Source: Archangium gephyra
GTDB lineage: Bacteria; Myxococcota; Myxococcia; Myxococcales; Myxococcaceae
NCBI RefSeq assembly: GCF_001027285.1
Contig: NZ_CP011509.1
Location: 10,192,501-10,256,500 of the forward strand
Direction: 5' to 3'
Length of the DNA: 64,000 nt
Below, one piece after another: positions 18,822-28,116 of the stretch. A model generated the notes under the pieces. The model was not told where the DNA came from and did not search any database. It was given only the letters and a program-made list of their open reading frames with translations. Within the stretch, counting starts at the first letter, position 1, and every line of letters begins with the position of its first letter. The position numbers and the translations under genes were made by a program.

Positions 18822-19925
18822 ATGTCCGATTCCTTCACGCGCAGGACCGGTCTCTTGGCTGCGATATTGCTGCTGGCCATGAGCACGGCTGCCGAGGCCA
18901 CCACCGTCCGGGTCTTCTACGACGTCGGCTACGGCAACCGCATCAGCATCCGGGGCAGCAAGGCGCCCCTGTCGTGGACCACCGGCACGAATGCCACGTG
19001 GAACACGGGCAACATCTGGACGCTGTCCTGGGCCAACACCGTGGGCGACGTGGAGGTGAAGCCCCTCATCAACGACGCGACCTGGTCCACCGGCGCCAAC
19101 TACCGCATCAAGGCCGGCGCCACGGTGGACATCTACCCGTTCTTCGGCCCGGCCTCGGGCCAGCTGCGGACCGTCTCCAACTTCTACTCGCCGCAGTTCA
19201 ACAACTCGCGGACGCTCACCATCTACCTGCCGCCGAGCTACTCGGAGAACCCGCTCAAGCGCTACCCGGTGCTGTACGCGCATGACGGGCAGAACCTCTT
19301 CAACGCCGCCCGGGCCACCTACGGCGTCGAGTGGCGCATGGACGAGACGGCCAACTCGCTCATCGGCAACGGCTCGATGGACGAGGTCATCATCGTGGGC
19401 ATGGACCACGGCGACGCCAACCGCATCTACGAGTACACGCCCTGCTGCGATGCCCAGTACGGCGGCGGAGGCGCGGACAAGCACGAGCGGTTCATCCTCG
19501 ACACGGTGAAGCCGTTCATCGACCAGAACTACCGGACGCTGTCGGCGAAGGCGAACACGGCGCTGATCGGCTCATCCCTGGGCGGGCTGGTGTCGTTCTA
19601 CGTCGGGCGGCGCAACCCCACCGTCTTCGGGAAGCTGGCGGCCATGTCGAGCTCCTTCTGGTGGAACAACCAGGCGCTGACGCAGCAGGTGGAGGCCTCG
19701 ACCACGAAGGTGGCGGTGAAGTTCTACATCGACGCGGGGACGAGCAGCGACGGGCTGACCGAGACGACGCGGATGCGGGACGCGCTGGTGGCGGACGGGT
19801 ACGTGCAGGGCAACGATCTGTACTACTACGTGGCCCAGGGCGCGGGGCACAACGAGTCCTCCTGGGCCGCGCGGCTCAACATCCCGCTGACGTACCTCTT
19901 CCCCTGGCAGAGCACGGTGTACTGA
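18822..19925 (+). CDS. Exported esterase (PF00756-like) with N-terminal carbohydrate-binding-like domain
   Basis: 367 residues. A signal peptide (about 1-26, cut near AEA-TT) is followed by a starch-binding-like beta domain (about 28-125, with VRVFYDVGYGNRISIRG and PLSWTTGTNATW). An alpha/beta-hydrolase of the esterase D/ferri-enterochelin esterase family then runs from about 130 to the end. The nucleophile is the Ser in GSSLGG, and the catalytic His is probably in GAGHNESSWAAR; YAHDGQNLF is the usual oxyanion-side motif. The product is likely secreted or periplasmic and hydrolyses an ester, perhaps on a polysaccharide. It is a single gene, divergent from the ABC operon. Confidence 0.9.
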   Translation: MSDSFTRRTGLLAAILLLAMSTAAEATTVRVFYDVGYGNRISIRGSKAPLSWTTGTNATWNTGNIWTLSWANTVGDVEVKPLINDATWSTGANYRIKAGATVDIYPFFGPASGQLRTVSNFYSPQFNNSRTLTIYLPPSYSENPLKRYPVLYAHDGQNLFNAARATYGVEWRMDETANSLIGNGSMDEVIIVGMDHGDANRIYEYTPCCDAQYGGGGADKHERFILDTVKPFIDQNYRTLSAKANTALIGSSLGGLVSFYVGRRNPTVFGKLAAMSSSFWWNNQALTQQVEASTTKVAVKFYIDAGTSSDGLTETTRMRDALVADGYVQGNDLYYYVAQGAGHNESSWAARLNIPLTYLFPWQSTVY

Positions 19926-19933
19926 GCATCCAC

Positions 19934-19968
19934 CCCTCTCCCCTCGGGAGAGGGACAGGGTGAGGGTG
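19934..19968 (+). repeat. REP-like palindromic element, copy 1
   Basis: A 9-bp stem CCCTCTCCC / GGGAGAGGG with a 3-base loop, then the conserved tail CAGGGTGAGGGTG. It starts 9 bp after the esterase stop codon, so it may also act as its terminator. The same element recurs at 36537, 36636 (inverted), 46470 and 53494. Confidence 0.8.
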
Positions 19969-19999
19969 CCGCGTCACTCGGGTGGCGCGCACCCTGGCC

Positions 20000-20809
20000 C
20001 TACCGCACCCGAGTCCCGTGCGGCAGCGGGCTCGAGGTCTCCTCGGTGAAGTCGAGGAAGCGCTCCATGTCGCGCACCGTCTCGTCCGTCGCCTGCGCCT
20101 CCGCGCTGAGCGCGTCGAGCTGCCGGTTGACGCCCTCGGGGTCCCGGATGGCGATGGACTGCTCGTGCGTCAGCCGCATCAGGTCCTCGATGCTCGCCAG
20201 CTGGTGGCTCACCATCTCGCGGCTCTCCCCCGCCTGCTCGAAGCGCGCCAGCCGCCGCTTGAGCAGCTCCAGCCGCTTCTCCTTCACGTCCTTCAGCCGG
20301 GGGTTCGTCTCCTGCCCCAGCTCCGACTCCAACGCGCGCACGTCCTTCTCCAGCGACTGCCGCTCCGAGGAGTTGAGGTACGTGCGGTACTGGTTCAGCG
20401 TGGAGATCAACCGCAGGAACGAGGTGAGCAGCGCATCCAGCCGCTGCTCGCTGCTGGCCGCCAGCACCCGTCCGCCGGGCAGCTTCGCGTAGTTGGCGAG
20501 GATCTTCTCCTTCAGCCCCACCAGCACCTGGTAGTGCTCGCGCTGCGAGGTGGCCAGCTCCGACAGCAGCGCGTCCACCTGCTGCCGCGCGGCCTCGTCA
20601 TCCTGCGCGCCCGGGGCACTGGCGCGCACCGCCCGCTGGAAGCGCTTCGTGAAGGGCACCACCCCCAGGTAGAGCGTCTCCACCCCGAGCGCCACCAGGG
20701 CCGGCGTTGGATCTCCAGTCATCGCCGCCGAGGCGCCCGCGGTCAACAACCCCACCAGGTTGGCGGGCAACAGGAAGGCAGCCTTGAAGAAGTTGGGAGT
20801 GCGGGCCAC
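20000..20809 (-). CDS. Coiled-coil membrane protein of the PspA operon
   Basis: 269 residues. Two hydrophobic segments near the N-terminus (about 8-28 and 38-55) are followed by about 180 residues of charged helix with heptad-like pattern (for example [35 protein letters not shown]). It ends the three-gene operon with PspA and the binding protein, 39 bp after the latter. No family assigned. The anchored coiled coil suggests a membrane partner of PspA. Confidence 0.75.
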   Translation of the reverse strand: MARTPNFFKAAFLLPANLVGLLTAGASAAMTGDPTPALVALGVETLYLGVVPFTKRFQRAVRASAPGAQDDEAARQQVDALLSELATSQREHYQVLVGLKEKILANYAKLPGGRVLAASSEQRLDALLTSFLRLISTLNQYRTYLNSSERQSLEKDVRALESELGQETNPRLKDVKEKRLELLKRRLARFEQAGESREMVSHQLASIEDLMRLTHEQSIAIRDPEGVNRQLDALSAEAQATDETVRDMERFLDFTEETSSPLPHGTRVR

Positions 20810-20848
20810 GGAAGTCCTCGCCAGGGAGGCGCCTCGCGGACAGAGGGC

Positions 20849-22036
20849 TCAGGGCCCTCGCGCCTCCGACACGTATTTCAGCGCGCCGAGGTCGCGAGTG
20901 TCCTCGGCTGGCGGGGCCACCGCCGTGCGCCTGATCTTCCGGTAGAGCGCCGAGGCGCTCTGGAAGAGCTCGTCATAGGTGACGGGCGCCTCGCCGGAAA
21001 GCCCGAAGAAGGCCCGATTGTCCGCCAACGTCGCCGGAGGGGCGCTGCGGATGGCCTCGGTGGGGTCTCCCAGGTAGGGGGCCACCTCGCCCAACAGCCG
21101 CGCCCCGGGTCCCGGGTCCTTCTGTACGCTGGCCCCCGCGTCCAACAGCCCGCGGATGACCCGGCGGACCGCGTCCGGGTAGCGCGCCGCGTAGTCTCCC
21201 CGGGCCACCAGCACCGTGGCCACCAGGTGGGGCGCATCCGCCGTGGTGGCCAGCACCGCGCCGCCCCGGTCCTTCGCCGCCAGCTCCACGTCGCCCCACA
21301 GCCCCGCCACCGCGTCCGCCCGGCCCTCGCGCAGCGCCCGGCCCGCGTCCAGCGTGGAGGGCAGATCCACCCACCGCACGTCCGTCATGCGCAGGCCCGC
21401 GCGCGACAGCACCCACAGCGCGAAGTAGTACGAGGAGCCCGAGGCATACACCCCCAGCCGCTTGCCACGCAGCGAGGCCAGGTCCGGCACGCCCACCGCC
21501 GCCAGCGCCTCCTGCCCGCGGCTGCGCCCCAGCAACATCACCGTGCGCGGCGCCGCGTCCCGCAGCGACGGCAACCACGCCGCCAGCCGGTCCACGGAGA
21601 TGGCCGCCATGTCCACCCCGCCGTGCTCCGCGCCCACCGCCAGCGCCTGCCGCAGCTCCTCGTCCGTGGCGAACACGACGGCCCGCGCGTCCATGGCGTA
21701 GGCCGTCTTCAGCAGGCCCTGCGCCGCGCCCGCGGGCACCTCGGGGTTGTCCAGCGTCGAGGCCCCACCGGTGGCCAGCAGCAGCGACGCCGCCGAGCCT
21801 CGCGCGGTGAAGCCGATGAGCGTGGGCCGCAACGGCACCGAGGCCAGGTCCGCCACCGGTGCCGCAACCCCCGCGGGGAAGTCTCCCGGCGACAGGCGCA
21901 CGGCCTCCTTGGCCGCCGGGAAGAAGCGCGCCTGGAGACGGTCCAGGTACCCCAGCCGCGAGGCCAGCAGGTACCCCACCCCCAGGACACACAACGCCAG
22001 GAACGGATAGAGGCCGGGTCCGCGTCGCAACGCCAT
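20849..22036 (-). CDS. NMT1/nitrate-type ABC substrate-binding protein, membrane-anchored
   Basis: 395 residues. An N-terminal transmembrane anchor (about 10-28) is followed by an NMT1/THI5-like periplasmic binding fold: '[19 protein letters not shown]', then '[21 protein letters not shown]' and '[15 protein letters not shown]'. Such proteins usually bind taurine, nitrate or pyrimidine-type ligands for an ABC importer, but no cognate ATPase or permease is nearby. Instead it lies between pspA and a coiled-coil gene (27 and 39 bp gaps). It may sense an envelope signal rather than feed a transporter; that is inference. Confidence 0.85.
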   Translation of the reverse strand: MALRRGPGLYPFLALCVLGVGYLLASRLGYLDRLQARFFPAAKEAVRLSPGDFPAGVAAPVADLASVPLRPTLIGFTARGSAASLLLATGGASTLDNPEVPAGAAQGLLKTAYAMDARAVVFATDEELRQALAVGAEHGGVDMAAISVDRLAAWLPSLRDAAPRTVMLLGRSRGQEALAAVGVPDLASLRGKRLGVYASGSSYYFALWVLSRAGLRMTDVRWVDLPSTLDAGRALREGRADAVAGLWGDVELAAKDRGGAVLATTADAPHLVATVLVARGDYAARYPDAVRRVIRGLLDAGASVQKDPGPGARLLGEVAPYLGDPTEAIRSAPPATLADNRAFFGLSGEAPVTYDELFQSASALYRKIRRTAVAPPAEDTRDLGALKYVSEARGP

Positions 22037-22063
22037 CAGCTCGGCCTCCTCCGTCCCACGGGA

Positions 22064-22798
22064 CTACTTGATCTCCACCTTCTTGCCGATGGTCTTCTCC
22101 GTACCGCCGCCCACCTCGGACACCGGCGCGGGGCTCTGGAGGCCCATCTCCATCTTCATCTGCTGCACGAGATCCATGGCCTGGAGGCGCTCGGCGTCCT
22201 CCTCGATCTGCACGGACTGGTGGTCCACCGACTCGAGCGCCATCTGCATGCGCGCCTCGTTGACGGCGGCCTTCTCGTTGACCTTGCGCAGCATCTCGTC
22301 GTGCGTGGCGTCGATGCCGGCCACCTGGAAGGACTCCATGGCGTCGGCCACCTTGGACTGCCACTGCGCACGCCGCGCGTCGCGGATGGCGTTCATCGCC
22401 TCCTGCGTCTTGCGGTCCTTCTCGCGCATGAAGGCCTTCTTCAGGTTCAGCGACTTCTCGTACGCCACCTTGGCCGTCTCGAGCTGCTGCTCGTTGCGCT
22501 CCAGCGCCGCCTTCTCCGTCTGCAGCTTGGTGGCGTACTGCGCCGCCAGGTCATCACGCCCCGCCTGGATGGCCGCCTTCACCTTCGCCGTCAGGTCGCG
22601 GATGTCGCTCTTGTACTTGACGTTCTCCTTCTCCAGGAGCGTCAGGTTCGCCCGCACCATGGCGATGGACTCGTTCATCTTCGGGACCTGATCGTTCAGG
22701 TCACGGATGTTCTGCTCGAGAATGAGCTCCGGATCCTCGATGGAGGAGACGAAGAAGCCGAAGAAGCTGCGCATTGCCCTTGTGAACCGGTTCCACAT
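22064..22798 (-). CDS. pspA: PspA/IM30 family phage-shock protein
   Basis: 244 residues, almost wholly coiled-coil, with the PspA N-terminal amphipathic helix ([19 protein letters not shown]) and the family start '[15 protein letters not shown]'. PspA/IM30 binds the inner face of damaged membranes and forms ESCRT-III-like rods. The length fits the family (about 220-250). A Shine-Dalgarno GGAGG lies 11 bases before the ATG. It is the first gene of an operon with a binding protein and a coiled-coil membrane protein; no PspF, PspB or PspC genes are nearby, so control differs from E. coli. Confidence 0.93.
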   Translation of the reverse strand: MWNRFTRAMRSFFGFFVSSIEDPELILEQNIRDLNDQVPKMNESIAMVRANLTLLEKENVKYKSDIRDLTAKVKAAIQAGRDDLAAQYATKLQTEKAALERNEQQLETAKVAYEKSLNLKKAFMREKDRKTQEAMNAIRDARRAQWQSKVADAMESFQVAGIDATHDEMLRKVNEKAAVNEARMQMALESVDHQSVQIEEDAERLQAMDLVQQMKMEMGLQSPAPVSEVGGGTEKTIGKKVEIK

Positions 22799-22985
22799 GG
22801 CGGGGGTCTACCTCCTGCGAATTCGAGTCTTGGGGGGACCTTACACCATCCCACCGTATTCCACGTATGACGAATACCGGGGGCCTACGCTCGGCGAACA
22901 GTGCCCATTGCCGGGAGGAGGTCCACGGGTCCCCGCTGGTTCGCTCGGAGTGCGAGCAGGCCCTACCCGTGACGGATTCGTGGCC

Positions 22986-24323
22986 TCAGCGGGCCCGGGC
23001 GGTGATGCGGGCGGAGTGCTGACGGGCGTTCGAGGCCACGGAGGCCGCGTCCAGGGTCAGGAGGGCGCGGTCCTTGAGGACGGGTCTGCCGTCGATGATG
23101 ACGTGGACGACGTCGGTGGAGCGGGCGGCGTAGACGAGCGGGGAGAGCACGTCCCGGGGGTCCGCCGGGGTGGAGTGGAGGCCGGAGAGGTCCACCACGG
23201 TGATGTCGGCGCGCTTGCCCTCCTCGAGCGAGCCCAGTTCCGCCTCCATGCCAATGGCGCGGGCCCCGCCGAGCGTGGCCATCTCCAGCACGCGCTCGGG
23301 AGGCATGCCCCGGGGCCCCACCCGCGGCTTGTGCAGCAGCGCCGCCAGCCGCATCTCCTGGAACATGTCCAGGTTGTTGTTGCAGGGCGCGCCGTCCGCG
23401 CCGAGGCACACGTTCACGCCGGCATCCAACAGCTCGGGCACCGGGGCGATGCCCGAGGCCAGCTTGAGGTTGGAGCCAGGGCAGTGGCACACCACCGTGC
23501 GCGTGTCGCGCAGCAGCCGCTGCTCCTCCTCGGACACCCACACGCAGTGGGCCAGCGTCACGTGCGGGCCGGTGAGGCCCAGCTCGTGGAACCAGGCCAC
23601 GTTGTCCCGGCCGGTGAGCTCGCGCACCACCTGGATTTCCGAGCGGTTCTCGCTGGCGTGGGTGTGGATGCGCACGCCCTTCTCCCGGGCCAGGCGCCCC
23701 ACCTCGCGCATCAGCTTCTCCGTGCACGAGAGGACGAAGCGCGGCGCGAAGGCATAGCGCAGCCGGCCCCCGTGGGTGCCGTGCCAGCGCTCCAGCAGCG
23801 CGAGGCTCTCGGCCAGCGAGGCCTCGGTGGACTCGTGCAGCCCGCCAGGCACGTCGGGCGCGTCCATCATCGCCTTGCCGCCGGTGAGCCGGAAGCCGCA
23901 GTCGCGGGCGGACTCGAAGACGGCGTCGTAGTGGCGCACCGTGCCCATGTCGAGCGCCGCCGTGGCCCCCGAGCGGATGAGCTCCGCGAAGGTCAGGTCC
24001 GCCGAGACGCGCATGGAGTCCGCGTCGTGCGCGGCCTCGAAGGGCCAGATGCGCTCGCGCAGCCAGTCCAGCAGCTCCAGCCCGTCCGCCCGGTTGCGGA
24101 ACAGCGTCTGACAGGCGTGCAGGTGGCCATGGATGAGGCCGGGCAGCACCACCTTGCCAGCGACGTCCAGCACGCGCAGGCCACCGCCCCGCGTCCGGAG
24201 GTTGCGTCCCACCCGGGCGATGCGCCCGTCCTGGATGAGGACATCTGCCTCCGCGAGGACCTCGCGCTCGCGGTTCATGGTCACGACGGTGCCGTTGGTG
24301 AGGAGCAGATCCACGGACCGCAC
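22986..24323 (-). CDS. Amidohydrolase of the ATZ/TRZ (nucleoside/base deaminase) family
   Basis: 445 residues from GTG 24323, one base after the cytidine deaminase stop; a second GTG nine bases further in (24314) and an open frame to 24389 are alternatives. The metal-binding pattern is present: HGHLHAC, HTHASEN, LAHCVW, then LGADGAPCNNNLDMF. The last motif is typical of S-adenosylhomocysteine/methylthioadenosine or guanine deaminase relatives. The enzyme should hydrolytically deaminate a base or nucleoside in the cytoplasm. Adjacent cdd supports a nucleoside substrate. The exact substrate cannot be read off. Confidence 0.9.
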   Translation of the reverse strand: MRSVDLLLTNGTVVTMNREREVLAEADVLIQDGRIARVGRNLRTRGGGLRVLDVAGKVVLPGLIHGHLHACQTLFRNRADGLELLDWLRERIWPFEAAHDADSMRVSADLTFAELIRSGATAALDMGTVRHYDAVFESARDCGFRLTGGKAMMDAPDVPGGLHESTEASLAESLALLERWHGTHGGRLRYAFAPRFVLSCTEKLMREVGRLAREKGVRIHTHASENRSEIQVVRELTGRDNVAWFHELGLTGPHVTLAHCVWVSEEEQRLLRDTRTVVCHCPGSNLKLASGIAPVPELLDAGVNVCLGADGAPCNNNLDMFQEMRLAALLHKPRVGPRGMPPERVLEMATLGGARAIGMEAELGSLEEGKRADITVVDLSGLHSTPADPRDVLSPLVYAARSTDVVHVIIDGRPVLKDRALLTLDAASVASNARQHSARITARAR

Positions 24324-24324
24324 T

Positions 24325-24729
24325 CTAGAGGAAATCGCTGGTGAAGGCGTGGGGGAGCAGCTCTCCGAGGGAGTAGCGCGCCTCATCACCCTTGAGGTTG
24401 CGGCTGCGCACGGGCAGCTCCTTGGGGGCGAACTCCAGCATCACCTGCCGGCACATGCCACACGGCGGACACGGGGTGGGCGTGTCCACCACGATGGCCA
24501 CCGCCACCGGCTTGCTCCGGCCCTGGGCCACTCCGGCCGCGAGCGCACCGCGCTCGGCACATACGGAGAGTCCATAGGAGGAGTTCTCCACGTTGCAGCC
24601 CGTCACCACCGAGCCGTCCGCGTAGAGCACCGCCGCGCCCACGGGGAACTTCGAGTACGGCGCATGGGCGCGCTCGCGGACCTTCTTCGCCGCCTCGAAC
24701 AGCTGCTCCCAGGGAATGTCCGCGCTCAT
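24325..24729 (-). CDS. cdd: Cytidine deaminase
   Basis: 134 residues, the length of homotetrameric Cdd. Zinc and catalytic motif CAERGAL is followed by PCPPCGMCRQ, and the substrate loop APYSKFPVGAA is intact. It converts cytidine and deoxycytidine to uridine and deoxyuridine. It overlaps the PilZ gene by 4 bp (ATGA) and is followed at once by the amidohydrolase, so the three form an operon. Products would feed the DeoA phosphorylase encoded 0.5 kb away. Confidence 0.97.
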   Translation of the reverse strand: MSADIPWEQLFEAAKKVRERAHAPYSKFPVGAAVLYADGSVVTGCNVENSSYGLSVCAERGALAAGVAQGRSKPVAVAIVVDTPTPCPPCGMCRQVMLEFAPKELPVRSRNLKGDEARYSLGELLPHAFTSDFL

Positions 24730-25106
24730 GGGCCGCCTCCCCTCTTGGACTCCGCCAGCTCGAGGTCATCGAGGTAGCGGGCGATGAGCATCTCCGTCTC
24801 CACCGGCAGATCCAGGAAGCGCACGTGCGCCGACGAGCCGCGCGAGCCGTGCGCCACGTGGAGGACCTCGCCGCGGACCTGGAGCTCATCCGTGGAGCCG
24901 GGCAGCGTGAAGCGCGCCTCCACCTTCATGCCCACCGACAGGGTCGTGCCGAACCAGGCGAAGCCCCCGAGCGAGATGTTGCCCTCCCGGGAGTCGAACG
25001 CCTGGGTGGTGTTCTCGCGTCGCACGCGGATGCGCATCGGCACACGGGGAGACTCACGCCGCTCTTCCGCTCGCCGCTGCCCCTCATCCTTGGACTGCTC
25101 ACTCAT
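24726..25106 (-). CDS. PilZ-domain protein (c-di-GMP binding type)
   Basis: 126 residues. A basic N-terminal RxxxR-type motif (AEERRESPRVP, ahead of MRIRVRRE) precedes the strand motif DSREGNISLGGFAW, close to the PilZ D/NxSxxG consensus. The C-terminus has a charged helix. It probably binds cyclic di-GMP, although the second motif has N-I-S-L-G-G, which matches the consensus. It leads the operon and is coupled to cdd, an unusual combination. An inverted repeat overlaps its probable -10 box. Confidence 0.85.
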   Translation of the reverse strand: MSEQSKDEGQRRAEERRESPRVPMRIRVRRENTTQAFDSREGNISLGGFAWFGTTLSVGMKVEARFTLPGSTDELQVRGEVLHVAHGSRGSSAHVRFLDLPVETEMLIARYLDDLELAESKRGGGP

Positions 25107-25133
25107 GCCTTGCTCGCTCCCGCGCGGGCTACC

Positions 25134-25152
25134 GTAGGTGCATCATACCTAC
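25134..25152 (-). promoter_or_regulatory. Inverted repeat overlapping a -10 box ahead of PilZ-cdd operon
   Basis: GTAGGT-N7-ACCTAC is a perfect 6-bp dyad. On the minus strand it contains TATGAT (one mismatch from TATAAT), about 35 bases before the PilZ start. A repressor site covering the promoter is plausible. No convincing -35 box is visible. Confidence 0.35.
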
Positions 25153-25197
25153 ACTCGCGCCCTTCGCACGGACTCACGTGAGCAGGTGTGGAATGGG

Positions 25198-26505
25198 CTA
25201 CTCCAGCCGCTCGATGACCAACGGCCGGGAAGCGGGGGCCTGGGGCCCGAACTGGTACGCCCTGGCCAGGCGCGCCTTCACCTCCTCCAGCGGAGCCGGG
25301 TCGTTGTAGTGCACCCGCACCACCGGCTCCCCCGCCTTCACGGGCTCGCCCTCCTTGCGCAGCAGGGTGAAGCCCACCGCGGGGTCGATGATGCTGTCCA
25401 CCCGCTGGCGCCCCGCCCCCAGTGCCACCGCCGCCAGGCCCACCGCCTCCGTGTCGATGACGGTGACGAAGCCATCCCGGGGCGCCGGCACCACGTCCAC
25501 CGTGGCGCGCGCCTGGGGCAGCCGCGAGTAGTCGTCGATGGCGCGTGGGTCTCCCCCCTGCGCCTGGACGATCTCCTTCAGCTTGCGCACCGCGCTCCCG
25601 TCCGCGATGACCTTCTCCAGCATCCCCCGCGCCTCGGCGATGGAGGCCGCCTTGCGGCCCAGCACCAGCATCTCCGCGGTGAGCGCCATCGTCACCTCGG
25701 TGTAGTCCGCCGGAGCCCGGCCATGCAGCATCTCCACGGCCTCGACGATCTCCAGCGCGTTGCCCACCGCGCGGCCCAGCGGCTGGTTCATGTCCGTGAG
25801 CAGCGCCGTCACCTTGCGGCCCATCTCCGCGCCGATGCCAATCATCGTCCGGGCCAGCGTGCGCGCGTCCTCCACCTTCTTCATGAAGGCGCCGCTGCCC
25901 ACCTTCACGTCCAGCACCAGCGCATCAATCCCCTCCGCCAGCTTCTTGCTCATGATGGAGCTGGCGATGAGCGGGATGCAGTCCACCGTGGCCGTCACGT
26001 CCCGCAGCGCGTAGAGCTTCTTGTCCGCCGGGGCGATGGCCTCCGTCTGGCTGATGAGGCAGCAGCCCACCTCGCGCACCAGCCGGCGGTACTCGGGCAC
26101 CGGCACGTCCATCCGGAAGCCGGGGATGGACAGCAGCTTGTCCACCGTCCCGCCGGTGTGCCCCAGGCCCCGGCCCGAAATCATCGGCACCGGTACCCCG
26201 CAGGCCGCCGCCAGGGGCGCCAGGCTCACCGACACCTTGTCCCCCACCCCGCCCGTGGAGTGCTTGTCCACCTTCACGCCCGGTGTATCCGACAGGTCCA
26301 CCACCTCGCCGGACCTGAGCATGGCCTGGGCCCAGGCGCCCAGTTCCACCGCGTCCAGCCCTCGGAAGAAGACCGCCATGCACAGGGCGGACATCTGGTA
26401 GTCCGGCACCTGCCCCGAGGTGTACGCCTCGATGAACGCCCGGATGTCCTCGGGCGCCAGCCGCTGTCCGTCCCGCTTGGCCTTGATGAGCTCGTAGGGT
26501 CTCAC
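25198..26505 (-). CDS. deoA: Pyrimidine-nucleoside/thymidine phosphorylase
   Basis: 435 residues from GTG 26505, chosen because the protein then begins RPYELIKAKRDG exactly as the family does, although no Shine-Dalgarno is visible. The glycosyltransferase family 3 signature is present: KHSTGGVGDKVS, then SGRGLGHTGGTVDKL and LDVKVGSGAFM. The enzyme phosphorolyses thymidine, deoxyuridine or uridine to base and (deoxy)ribose-1-phosphate. The open frame continues far past the start, but that is antisense coding of the ABC ATPase. It is divergent from the nucleoside ABC genes. Confidence 0.95.
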   Translation of the reverse strand: MRPYELIKAKRDGQRLAPEDIRAFIEAYTSGQVPDYQMSALCMAVFFRGLDAVELGAWAQAMLRSGEVVDLSDTPGVKVDKHSTGGVGDKVSVSLAPLAAACGVPVPMISGRGLGHTGGTVDKLLSIPGFRMDVPVPEYRRLVREVGCCLISQTEAIAPADKKLYALRDVTATVDCIPLIASSIMSKKLAEGIDALVLDVKVGSGAFMKKVEDARTLARTMIGIGAEMGRKVTALLTDMNQPLGRAVGNALEIVEAVEMLHGRAPADYTEVTMALTAEMLVLGRKAASIAEARGMLEKVIADGSAVRKLKEIVQAQGGDPRAIDDYSRLPQARATVDVVPAPRDGFVTVIDTEAVGLAAVALGAGRQRVDSIIDPAVGFTLLRKEGEPVKAGEPVVRVHYNDPAPLEEVKARLARAYQFGPQAPASRPLVIERLE

Positions 26506-26595
26506 GGGAACAGCCCATAGCAGGAAGCCGGGCGGGCATGCACCGGGAGAAAGGCCCGCCGTCGCCCATCCTCCATCTGATAAAGGTGGACTGTC

Positions 26596-28116
26596 TTGAT
26601 CTCCCTCCGAAACATCCACAAGCGCTTCGGCGCCGTGACCGCCCTGGACGACGTGTCGCTGGACATCGGCACCGGCGAGGTGATCGCCCTGGTGGGTGAG
26701 AACGGCGCCGGCAAGTCCACCCTGATGAACGTCCTCTACGGGCTCTACCAGGCCGACTCCGGCGAGGTGCTCGTGAAGGGCCAGCCCGTGCGCCTGCGCA
26801 GCCCCCGGGACGCCATCGCCCAGGGCATCGGCATGGTGCACCAGCACTTCATGCTCGTCCCCACCCTCACGGTGGCCGAGAACGTGGTGCTCGGCCGCGA
26901 GCCCTCGCGCTGGGGCCGGATGGACATGGACCGGGCCTGCCAGGAGGTGGCCGCCACCTGCGAGCGCTTCGGCTTCAAGCTGGACCCGCGCGCCCGGGTG
27001 GACACCCTCTCCGTGGGCTCTCAGCAGAAGGTCGAAATCGTGAAGGCGCTGCACCGGGGCGCCCAGGTGCTCATCCTCGACGAGCCCACCGCGGTGCTCA
27101 CCCCCCAGGAGTCCGATGACCTCTTCCGGGTGGCGCGGGGGCTGGCGGCAGGCGGGCGCACCGTCGTCTTCATCAGCCACAAGCTGCGCGAGGTGCTCAG
27201 CGTGGCCGAGCGGGTAGCGGTGATGCGGCGGGGCCGGCTGGTGGCCGAGGTGCGCGCCGCCAACACCCGTCCCGAGGAGCTGGCCGCCCTCATGGTGGGC
27301 GAGTCGCGCGTCCCCCAGGCCGAGGCCCAGGCCTACCACCCGCCCGGGGGCGAGAAGCTGCTGGAAGCGAAGGAGCTCCGGGCCCGGGGAGAGGACGGCC
27401 GGCCCGCGCTGCAGGGCGTGTCCCTCGAGGTGCACGCGGGGGAGATCGTCGGCATCGCCGGAGTGGACGGCAACGGCCAGCGAGAGCTCGCCGAGGTGCT
27501 CACGGGCCTGCGGACGCTGGAGGGAGGCGCAGGCACCCTGCTGGGCGCGCCGCTCACGGGGCTGACGCCCGCCGAGGCCCGGCGCCGGGGCGTGGGGCAC
27601 GTGCCCGAGGACCGGCTGTGGCGCGCGGTGGTGAAGGCCATGACGGTGGAGGAGAACGTGGCCCTGGGGCGGCAGGCGCAGGCGCCCTTCGCCCGGGGAC
27701 TCCAGGTGGACTTCGCGGGCCGGCGCGAGCGCACCACGGCGCTGCTCAAGGCCTTCGACGTGCGGCCGCCGGACCCCGAGGTGCCGCTGCAGGCGCTCTC
27801 CGGTGGCAACCAGCAGAAGGTGGTGGTGGCGCGCGAGCTGGACGCGGTGCCGAAGCTGCTGGTGGTGGTGCAGCCCACGCGCGGCCTGGACATCGGCGCG
27901 GTGGGGCAGGTGCAGGCGAAGCTGCGCGAGGCGCGCGACAAGGGAGCGGGCGTGCTGCTCGTCTCGTTGGACCTGGAGGAAGTCCTGGCCCTGGCCGATC
28001 GCATCTACGTCTTCTTCGAGGGCCGTATCACCGGCACCTTCACCCGGCCCGAGTTCGACGAGCGGGAGATCGGCCGGCGGATGCTCGGCACCCGCGGGGA
28101 GGTGGCCCATGGGTGA
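26596..28116 (+). CDS. Nucleoside/sugar-type ABC transporter ATPase, two ATP-binding domains
   Basis: 506 residues starting at TTG 26596 with AAAGGTGGA nearby upstream. Domain one has Walker A GENGAGKST, signature-like SVGSQQKVEI, and Walker B LILDEPTA; domain two has a relaxed P-loop (GIAGVDGNGQ) and signature LSGGNQQKV. This is the RbsA/YufO layout of basic-membrane-protein (BMP)-type nucleoside importers. It overlaps the first permease gene by 8 bp. The gene lies 90 bp from deoA, in divergent orientation, supporting nucleoside uptake. Confidence 0.93.
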   Translation: MISLRNIHKRFGAVTALDDVSLDIGTGEVIALVGENGAGKSTLMNVLYGLYQADSGEVLVKGQPVRLRSPRDAIAQGIGMVHQHFMLVPTLTVAENVVLGREPSRWGRMDMDRACQEVAATCERFGFKLDPRARVDTLSVGSQQKVEIVKALHRGAQVLILDEPTAVLTPQESDDLFRVARGLAAGGRTVVFISHKLREVLSVAERVAVMRRGRLVAEVRAANTRPEELAALMVGESRVPQAEAQAYHPPGGEKLLEAKELRARGEDGRPALQGVSLEVHAGEIVGIAGVDGNGQRELAEVLTGLRTLEGGAGTLLGAPLTGLTPAEARRRGVGHVPEDRLWRAVVKAMTVEENVALGRQAQAPFARGLQVDFAGRRERTTALLKAFDVRPPDPEVPLQALSGGNQQKVVVARELDAVPKLLVVVQPTRGLDIGAVGQVQAKLREARDKGAGVLLVSLDLEEVLALADRIYVFFEGRITGTFTRPEFDEREIGRRMLGTRGEVAHG

